From Solirubrobacterales bacterium (GTDB taxonomy: Bacteria; Actinomycetota; Thermoleophilia; Solirubrobacterales; Solirubrobacteraceae), in the NCBI GenBank assembly GCA_003157595.1, contig PMKB01000197.1, positions 1-11,628 of the forward strand: a stretch of 11,628 bases of DNA. Reading direction: 5' to 3'. Position 1 is the stretch's first letter; every line of letters begins with the position of its first letter. The notes beneath the pieces were generated by a model. It saw only the letters and a list, made by a program, of their open reading frames with translations. It ran no database searches and was not told the origin of the DNA. Below, piece after piece: positions 6,435-11,628 of the stretch. Both the position numbers and the translations under genes were made by a program.

Positions 6435-6451
6435 GGGACGCTGCAGGTCCC
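6435..6451. terminator. small stem-loop between convergent VOC and pobA genes
   Basis: GGGAC (6435-6439) and GTCCC (6447-6451) form a 5-bp stem with a 7-base loop, centred in the 41-bp gap between two convergent stop codons. The location fits a bidirectional terminator, but the stem is short and could be chance. Confidence 0.3.
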
Positions 6452-6463
6452 GGCGGCGCTCAC

Positions 6464-7666
6464 TCAATCCGCCGCGACGGCGCGATGGCCGAGCGGGAGC
6501 CCGACGTAGTTCTCGGCGAGCGTCCGCGCCGCAGCCTCGGAGGAAACGATGTAGCGCAGCTGTGAGAGCTGCAGCTGGTTGTCGAACGGGTCCTCGCCGA
6601 GCTGGTGAAGCATCGTGGTCATCCAGTAGGAGAAGTGCTCGGCGCGCCAGACGCGGCGCAGGCAGGTCCGGGAGTACTCGGCCAGACCGGAGCGGTTGCC
6701 GCTGCGGTAGGAGTCGATCAAGGCCTCGGCGAGCACGGTGACGTCCGAGATCGCCAGATTGAGGCCCTTGGCGCCGGTCGGCGGCACGATATGAGCCGAG
6801 TCGCCGGCGAGGAACAGCCGGCCGTGCTGCATCGGCTCGGTGACGAAGCTTCGCATCGGGGTGATTCCCTTCTCGAGCACCTCCCCCTCGACGAGCGTCC
6901 AGCCGTCGAGCGAGACCCTGCGGTGAAGCTCGTCCCAGATGCGCGTGTCCGGCCACTCGTCGAGCCGCTCGTCGGCGGCGCATTGGAGATAGAGGCGACT
7001 GCGCTCCGGCGAGCGCAGGCTGAGCAACGCGAAGCCGCGTTCGTGGTGGGTGTAGACCAGCTCGTCGCTCGACGGCGGCGCCGCCGCTAGGATCCCCAGC
7101 CAGGCGAACGGATACTCGCGCGAGAAGACGCGCAGGTGCTGCTCGATCGCGGGCCGGCAGACGCCATGGAAGCCGTCGGCGCCCACGATCGCGTCGCACT
7201 CGAGCTCGAACTGCTCGTGCTCATGAGTGAAGCGGACGCTCGGCAGGTCCGTCTCGAGCTCGTGAACGCTCACGTCCGCCACGCCGAAGCGGAGCTCCAG
7301 GCCCGCGTTCACGCGCGCCTCGATCAGATCCTTGACCACCTCGGTCTGGCCGTAGATCACGATGCTGCGGCCGTCGGCCAGATCGCTCAGCGGGATGCGG
7401 TGGCGCTCGCCCGCGAACTGCAGATAGATGCCGTGGTGGACGATGCCCTCGCGGTGCATCCGTTCGCCCACTCCGGCGGCTTCCAGCACCTCGACCGTGC
7501 CCTGCTCGAGCACGCCGGCGCGAATTCGCTCCTCGACGTAGCGACGGCTTCGGTTCTCGAGCACGACCGTCTCGATCCCCGCACCGTGAAGCAGACAGGA
7601 CAGCGTGAGCCCGGCCGGTCCGGCGCCGATGATCGCGACCTGCGTGCGGACCTTCGTCGCGCCCAT
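6464..7666 (-). CDS. pobA: 4-hydroxybenzoate 3-monooxygenase
   Basis: A cytoplasmic FAD-dependent class A hydroxylase that converts 4-hydroxybenzoate, O2 and NAD(P)H to protocatechuate, the entry to the beta-ketoadipate pathway. The 400-residue length matches the family (394 in Pseudomonas). The FAD fingerprint GAGPAG is at 14-19, GADGFHG at 162-168 and the GDSAHIVPPTGAKGLNLA motif at 288-305. Residues aligning with the Pseudomonas fluorescens substrate pocket are kept: Y205 (Y201), S216 (S212), R218 (R214), P296 (P293) and Y387 in ENYVGLP (Y385). RIRAGVLEQG at 47-56 is also conserved. The helix before it (ENRSRRYVEE) differs from the NADPH-specific enzyme, so the coenzyme may be NADH. GGAGG lies six bases before the ATG at 7666. 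It is the last gene of the operon, 51 bases after the dehydrogenase stop. Confidence 0.95.
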   Translation of the reverse strand: MGATKVRTQVAIIGAGPAGLTLSCLLHGAGIETVVLENRSRRYVEERIRAGVLEQGTVEVLEAAGVGERMHREGIVHHGIYLQFAGERHRIPLSDLADGRSIVIYGQTEVVKDLIEARVNAGLELRFGVADVSVHELETDLPSVRFTHEHEQFELECDAIVGADGFHGVCRPAIEQHLRVFSREYPFAWLGILAAAPPSSDELVYTHHERGFALLSLRSPERSRLYLQCAADERLDEWPDTRIWDELHRRVSLDGWTLVEGEVLEKGITPMRSFVTEPMQHGRLFLAGDSAHIVPPTGAKGLNLAISDVTVLAEALIDSYRSGNRSGLAEYSRTCLRRVWRAEHFSYWMTTMLHQLGEDPFDNQLQLSQLRYIVSSEAAARTLAENYVGLPLGHRAVAAD

Positions 7667-7717
7667 CTCAAACCTCCGCGAACGGGGCCCGCGCGTAAGC
7701 GCCCAAGCGCAACCGGC

Positions 7718-8842
7718 TCATGACGGCACGCCGACGCTCGAAGACATCCGCAACACGGGCTTGATCGTGGCGCCGGACTGCGCGTCGGCCACGGCCTGCT
7801 CGATCGCGTCGAAGTCGTAGAACCTCATCAGCCGCTCGACCGGAAACCGTCCCTGCTCCCAGTGGCGGACCAGCGCCGGTATGAAGAGTTGCGGAACGCT
7901 GTCGCCCTCGACGACGCCCCGCACGGTGCGGCCCCCGGTGAGGATCGTATTGACGTCCAGCGCCACCTCGGTGCCCTGCCTCGGCGCGCCGATCACGCAC
8001 GCCGTCCCCAGCGGCGCGAGACAATCGACGGCAGCGCGCAGGACGGCCGGCGCGCCGGTCGTCTCGAGCGCGAAATCGACCCCGTGACCGGTCAGCCGCA
8101 TGATCTCCTCGACGGGGTCGGTGCTGCGCGCGTCGATCACCGCGGTCGCGCCCAGCTCGGCGGCCAGCGCCAACCGGGCGGGCAGCAGATCGACGCCGAT
8201 GATCGTGCTGGCGCCGGCGATCACCCCGGCGAGCACTGCGGCGATGCCGACCGCGCCTGTACCGAACACCGCCAGGCTCGCGCCGGGCGGCACGGCGAGG
8301 GTGTTGAGCACGGCGCCGGCGCCGGTCTGGATGCCGCAACCGAAAGGAGCGACGACATCCAGCGGGATGTGGCTCTCGATGCCGACCACGTTGCGCTCGC
8401 GGGCCACCGAGGCGGTAGCGAAGCTGGACTGCCCGAAGAAGTGGCCGCCGACGATCTCATCGCCGCGCGAGAGCGCACTCGTCTCGTCGCTCGCGCGCGT
8501 GGCTGCAAAGTTGTGCTCAAAGAAGCTGTGGCAATACGACGGCTTGGCGCGCAGGCAGCACGGGCAGCTGCCGCAGGAGTCAAACGTCAGGCCGACGCGC
8601 TCGCCGACGGCCACCTTCGAAACCCCCGCGCCGACCGCGAGCACGACGCCGGCGCCCTCGTGGCCGAGCACGGCGGGCAGCGGCACGGGGATCCACTGGT
8701 CGCGGCAGATCAGGTCGGTGTGGCAGATGCCGGCTGCGCTGATTTCGACCAGCAGCTCGTCGTCGCGCAGCTCGCCGAGCTCCAGCTCGCTCAGCACGAA
8801 GGGCCCGCCGCGGGCTTCGGTGACCGCCGCGGTGATCCTCAC
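7718..8842 (-). CDS. Zn-dependent NAD alcohol dehydrogenase, aryl/benzyl-alcohol type
   Basis: A medium-chain dehydrogenase of 374 residues that should oxidise an alcohol to an aldehyde with NAD. Catalytic zinc ligands are C40 (GICHTD), H61-E62 (GHEGAG) and C169 (GCGIQTGAG). Structural zinc ligands are C90, C93, C96 and C104 with the normal spacing. The Rossmann motif is GTGAVG at 194-199, and D218 (GVDLLPARL) favours NAD over NADP. The segment CHSFFEHNFAATRA and the GCGIQTGAG site resemble XylB-like benzyl-alcohol dehydrogenases more than ethanol-type enzymes. The start is GTG at 8842, overlapping the TGA of the permease gene (GTGA), which suggests translational coupling. With pobA directly downstream, a hydroxylated benzyl alcohol is a reasonable substrate, but other primary alcohols or formaldehyde-type substrates cannot be ruled out. 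Confidence 0.85.
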   Translation of the reverse strand: MRITAAVTEARGGPFVLSELELGELRDDELLVEISAAGICHTDLICRDQWIPVPLPAVLGHEGAGVVLAVGAGVSKVAVGERVGLTFDSCGSCPCCLRAKPSYCHSFFEHNFAATRASDETSALSRGDEIVGGHFFGQSSFATASVARERNVVGIESHIPLDVVAPFGCGIQTGAGAVLNTLAVPPGASLAVFGTGAVGIAAVLAGVIAGASTIIGVDLLPARLALAAELGATAVIDARSTDPVEEIMRLTGHGVDFALETTGAPAVLRAAVDCLAPLGTACVIGAPRQGTEVALDVNTILTGGRTVRGVVEGDSVPQLFIPALVRHWEQGRFPVERLMRFYDFDAIEQAVADAQSGATIKPVLRMSSSVGVPS

Positions 8843-9879
8843 TGCGGCTCCTCGGGCGCCGGCGAGGCGCGCTGCACGCGATAGCCGACCGGCATGAAGC
8901 GCAGGCCGCTGCGCTCCTCGAGCGTCCCCCAGACCCCGCGCGGCAGGAACAGCGCGAATGCCATCGCAGCACCGCCGAGCACGACGAGATACCAGACGCC
9001 GTCGTTGCCGAGCCAGTTCTGCATCAGGTAGAACACGATCGCGCCGATGATCGGGCCCTCGAAGGTGCCGAGCCCGCCGACCAGCACCATGAAGATCATG
9101 AACGCCGTGTAGTTGACGCTGAAGATCGCGGTCGGCTCGATGAACAGGGTGTTGGCGAGCGTCATCGCCCCCGCAGCGCCGGCGCCGGCGGCGGCCAGCA
9201 AGAAGAGGATCCGCTTGCCCGCTACGACGCGCACGCCAACCGACGCGGCCGCGTCCTCGTCGTCGCGGATCGCCTGCAACGAGGACCCGAGCCGGCTGCG
9301 CAGCAGCAGGAACAGCGCGCCCGTGAAGAACGCCGTGAAGCCGAGCGTCAGCCAGTAGGTGTAGTGCTCCCGCGATGTCGGGGCGTAGGAATCAAGCTGC
9401 GCGAGCGAGGTGCCCGTCCCGGCCCCGAGCGCGTTGTCGAGCGAGACCCAGATCGCCAGCGCCTCGGCGACGACCCAGGTGCCGATCGCGAACTGCGCGC
9501 CGCGGAAGCGCAGCATCAGGAACGAAAGCGGGATCGCGACGACCCCGCAGAACACCGTGGCGAGCAGCATCCCGAGGTAGGGGTCGACGCTGTGCTGGGC
9601 CAGCCAGACGGTGGCGTACGCGCCGAGCCCGATGTATGCCTGCTGGCCGATCGAGACGAGCCCGCCGTAGCCCGCGAGCGCGTTCCACATCACGGCCATC
9701 AGCACGTAGGTCAGTAGCGTCGTCATGTCCTGGACCGTGTTCGCGCCGAGCGCGATGGGTACGAAAATCATCGCGACGACCAGCAGGCCGAAGCCGCTCG
9801 TGAAGCCGGCCGACAGCCGCGTCCAGCGGCGGATCGTGGTCGGAGGGGTGACCGCCGGAGCCAGCGGCTGCGCGCTCAT
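8839..9879 (-). CDS. livM: branched-chain amino-acid-type ABC transporter permease, LivM family
   Basis: An inner-membrane permease subunit of 346 residues that pairs with the LivH-type subunit to form the pore of a HAAT-family importer. Hydrophobic spans cover about 28-46, 52-72, 76-96, 100-124, 130-148, 174-194, 222-244, 252-285 and 292-312. GLVSIGQQAYIGLGAYA at 73-89 is the typical LivM signature. The cytoplasmic coupling loop RLGSSLQAIRDDEDAAASVG at 196-215 is the EAA-like motif that contacts the ATPase. About 25 residues at each end are polar and cytoplasmic. The ATG at 9879 overlaps the livH stop (ATGA), and the stop overlaps the dehydrogenase GTG. The Liv name describes the family; the cargo in this operon is more likely an aromatic acid or related phenolic than a branched-chain amino acid. 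Confidence 0.9.
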   Translation of the reverse strand: MSAQPLAPAVTPPTTIRRWTRLSAGFTSGFGLLVVAMIFVPIALGANTVQDMTTLLTYVLMAVMWNALAGYGGLVSIGQQAYIGLGAYATVWLAQHSVDPYLGMLLATVFCGVVAIPLSFLMLRFRGAQFAIGTWVVAEALAIWVSLDNALGAGTGTSLAQLDSYAPTSREHYTYWLTLGFTAFFTGALFLLLRSRLGSSLQAIRDDEDAAASVGVRVVAGKRILFLLAAAGAGAAGAMTLANTLFIEPTAIFSVNYTAFMIFMVLVGGLGTFEGPIIGAIVFYLMQNWLGNDGVWYLVVLGGAAMAFALFLPRGVWGTLEERSGLRFMPVGYRVQRASPAPEEPQ

Positions 9880-10757
9880 GCCGTCGCCCGGCGCAGGTTG
9901 ACCAGGCCGCCGCGCGGCGAGAGCAGCACCAGCAGGAATACGACGTGACCGGCGAGCACCGGGTACTCGGGATTTATCTGGCCGCCGATCGTCTGCGCGA
10001 CGCCGAGCACGATCCCGCCCAGCAGCGTGGCCCAGAGCGAGCCGCCCAGGCCGCCGATCACGACGGCCTCGAACGCGAAGATCAGGTAGGTGGGCCCGGA
10101 GTAAGGATAGAAATCGGAGCGGATCGCCAGGAACATGCCGCCGATCGCGGCGATCGCCACAGCGATCGCGGTGGCCCGCGCGTAGACCGCCTTCGAGTTG
10201 ATGCCGACCAGCTCGGCTGTGTCGGGATCCTGCGCCGTGGCCCGCATCTGGCGGCCGGAGTGGGTCCTCGAGAGGAACAGCTGCAGCCCGCCGAAGATCA
10301 CGACCGCGACGCCGAGCGTCAGCGCCCCGATCGCCGGGATCGACAGCTGGCTTGTGATCTGCCAGCTCGCCGTCGCGACCGACCCCGCCTGGGCGCCGAG
10401 CGAGCGCACGTCGGGCGAGAAGCCCTGCTGCAGCAGGTTCTGGATCACGATCGACAGGCCGAAGGTTGTGAGCAGCGGCACCAGCATCCCCGAGCGCAGG
10501 CTGCGCTCGAGCAGCAGCCGCTGCAGCAGGTAGCCGAGCAGCAGCATCACGGGCAACACCGGCAGGATCGCCACGAACGGCGAGGTGTTCCAGTGCTCCA
10601 GCACGACGTAGATCAGGTACGCGCCGAGCACCGCGATGTCGCCGTGGGCGAGGTTGATGATCCGCATCAGGCCGAACATCAGCGCGAGTCCGCAGGCGAG
10701 CATGCCGTAGAAGCCGCCCAGCATGACCCCCTGGATCACGTCGTTGACCCAGGTCAT
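9876..10757 (-). CDS. livH: branched-chain amino-acid-type ABC transporter permease, LivH family
   Basis: A 293-residue membrane subunit of the same importer. The start is placed at ATG 10757, where it overlaps the livF stop (ATGA); the frame is open further upstream but that part is antisense-like livF sequence with an Arg-rich translation. MLACGLALMFGLMRIINLAHG (about 19-39) is the hallmark N-terminal LivH segment. The coupling loop reads SGRQMRATAQDPDTAELVGI at 167-186. Other spans lie near 40-55, 60-80, 95-110, 140-162, 193-212, 224-258 and 266-282, and the protein ends SPRGGLVNLRR, as in other LivH proteins. It forms the pore with LivM and is driven by LivF and LivG. Confidence 0.92.
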   Translation of the reverse strand: MTWVNDVIQGVMLGGFYGMLACGLALMFGLMRIINLAHGDIAVLGAYLIYVVLEHWNTSPFVAILPVLPVMLLLGYLLQRLLLERSLRSGMLVPLLTTFGLSIVIQNLLQQGFSPDVRSLGAQAGSVATASWQITSQLSIPAIGALTLGVAVVIFGGLQLFLSRTHSGRQMRATAQDPDTAELVGINSKAVYARATAIAVAIAAIGGMFLAIRSDFYPYSGPTYLIFAFEAVVIGGLGGSLWATLLGGIVLGVAQTIGGQINPEYPVLAGHVVFLLVLLSPRGGLVNLRRATA

Positions 10758-11476
10758 GCGTCGAGCGCCTGGCTGCGTCGCAGCCCGAAGTAGGCCTCGG
10801 TGATCTGCTCGCGCGTGAGCTCGCTGCCGGCGCCCTCGAGCACGATCCGCCCCTCGAGCATGCACACCACGCGGTCGGCGACGGCCGCTGCGCGCGTAAG
10901 GTCCTGCTCCACGAGCACGACCGTCGCGCCCTCCGCGATCACGCTCGCAAGCGAGCGATAGACGTCCTCAACGGCGAGCGGAGCGAGGCCCAGCGACACC
11001 TCGTCGAGCAACAGCAGACGCGGATTGGTGATCAGCGCGCGCCCGATCGCAGCGGCCTGCTGCTCGCCGCCCGACAGCGTCGCAGCGCGCCGGCCTCGCA
11101 GCCGCGCGAGCATCGGAAAGGCCTCGATCACGGTGTCGACGGTCCAGCGGCCCGGCCGTCGGCGCTGCGCCGCGACCAGCAGATTCTCCTCCACGGTCAG
11201 CGCCGGGAACAGCCGCCGCCCCTCCGGCACGAGCGCTATCCCCATCTGCACGCGACGATAGGCCGCCACCCGCGTGACATCGACGCCGTCGAAGCTGATC
11301 GTGCCCGCGCTCGGCCGGTGGGCGCCGGCGATCGCCCGCAGCAGCGTCGTCTTGCCGGCGCCGTTGGCGCCGACGAGCGCTACCGTCTCGCCCTCGGCGA
11401 CCGACAGCGTGAAGTCGCGCACAGCCTCGAGCAGGCCGTGGCGAAGATTGAGCGCCTCGATGTCCAGCAGGCTCAC
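10754..11476 (-). CDS. livF: ABC transporter ATP-binding protein, LivF family
   Basis: A 240-residue ATPase on the cytoplasmic face of the importer. Walker A is GANGAGKTT at 36-44, the signature LSGGEQ is at 134-139 and Walker B is LLLLDE at 154-159, followed by VSLGLAP, which is typical of LivF. As usual for LivF, the Q-loop position carries Glu (VPEGRRLF, 83-90) and the switch region reads VEQD (189-192). The start is GTG at 11476, overlapping the livG stop as GTGA. The C-terminus overlaps livH. All elements needed for ATP hydrolysis are present. Family membership is firm; the substrate is set elsewhere, by the binding protein and permeases. Confidence 0.95.
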   Translation of the reverse strand: MSLLDIEALNLRHGLLEAVRDFTLSVAEGETVALVGANGAGKTTLLRAIAGAHRPSAGTISFDGVDVTRVAAYRRVQMGIALVPEGRRLFPALTVEENLLVAAQRRRPGRWTVDTVIEAFPMLARLRGRRAATLSGGEQQAAAIGRALITNPRLLLLDEVSLGLAPLAVEDVYRSLASVIAEGATVVLVEQDLTRAAAVADRVVCMLEGRIVLEGAGSELTREQITEAYFGLRRSQALDA

Positions 11477-11628
11477 GCGGCAGCACCCCCGAGGTAGGCG
11501 TCGATGACCCGGGCGTCGCGCATCACGCCGGCCGGATCGCCGTCGGCGATCACGCGACCGGTGTCCATGCAGACGAGGCGCTCGATGACCTGGACGAGCA
11601 CATGCACGATGTGCTCGATCCAGACGAT
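11473..11628 (-). CDS. livG: ABC transporter ATP-binding protein, LivG family (3' end only)
   Basis: The last 51 codons of an ATPase gene whose start lies beyond the right edge. The translation begins IVWIEHIVHVLVQ and continues with RLVCMDTGRVIADGDP and a final RVIDAYLGGAAA. This matches the C-terminal part of LivG: the IEH histidine switch, the strand with G-x-x-I-A-D/E-G, and the ending V-I-x-A-Y-L-G. The stop TGA overlaps the livF GTG. LivG forms the second nucleotide-binding subunit with LivF. The Walker motifs cannot be checked because they are outside the window. Confidence 0.9.
   Translation of the reverse strand: MVWIEHIVHVLVQVIERLVCMDTGRVIADGDPAGVMRDARVIDAYLGGAAA

Noticed and set aside
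6117..7199. A 360-codon minus-strand frame overlapping pobA and the VOC gene
   Set aside because: It is an Arg/Ala-rich wrong-frame reading across two well-supported genes on opposite strands.
7862..8884. A 340-codon open frame on the plus strand opposite the alcohol dehydrogenase
   Set aside because: It is the antisense shadow of a gene with complete zinc-binding and Rossmann motifs; its own translation shows no domain.
9945..10793. A 282-codon open frame on the plus strand opposite livH
   Set aside because: It is His/Asp/Arg/Gln-rich, the mirror of hydrophobic codons in the permease gene, and has no recognisable domain.

Overview
The window comes from a high-GC (about 70%) bacterial chromosome. 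Pervasive antisense open frames, GTG starts, and the tone of the proteins (actinobacterial-type PobA, VOC protein, universal stress protein, Liv-type transporter) suggest an actinobacterium, perhaps of the Thermoleophilia/Solirubrobacterales. That placement is inferred from protein resemblance recalled from memory, not from a search.

Left part (1-2400): a tRNA-Ser(CGA) gene lies downstream of tadA, the tRNA adenosine deaminase, both on the minus strand. An AT-rich flank with a T8 tract follows the tRNA. Divergent from tadA is a secreted subtilisin-like (S8) protease with a prodomain and a collagen-like Gly-Xaa-Thr tail.

Middle part (2399-6422): a universal stress protein and an upstream candidate 28-31 aa single-span membrane protein are on the minus strand. 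Next come a secreted GH26-like glycoside hydrolase (minus) and, divergent from it across a 308-bp gap, a multispanning GT-C (PMT/ArnT-like) glycosyltransferase (plus). A VOC-fold protein (plus) follows. Gaps hold several GC-rich stem-loops that look like terminators, including a two-tier nested inverted repeat at 3067-3113.

Right part (6464-11628): a minus-strand operon reads livG (3' end only) - livF - livH - livM - aryl-alcohol-type Zn dehydrogenase - pobA. The first four junctions are 4-base ATGA/GTGA overlaps, so the genes are probably translationally coupled. PobA hydroxylates 4-hydroxybenzoate to protocatechuate, and the dehydrogenase resembles NAD-dependent benzyl-alcohol dehydrogenases. 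The reading proposed here is an uptake and peripheral-catabolism operon for a phenolic compound such as a hydroxybenzyl alcohol or hydroxybenzoate, with a branched-chain-amino-acid-type ABC importer recruited as the transporter. The rest of livG and any binding protein, aldehyde dehydrogenase or regulator would lie beyond the right edge.

No insertion sequence, CRISPR array, phage module or classic defence system is visible. The most interesting unexplained items are the transporter/pobA operon, the tiny membrane ORF, the nested palindrome, the collagen-like protease tail and the VOC protein that lacks two usual metal ligands.
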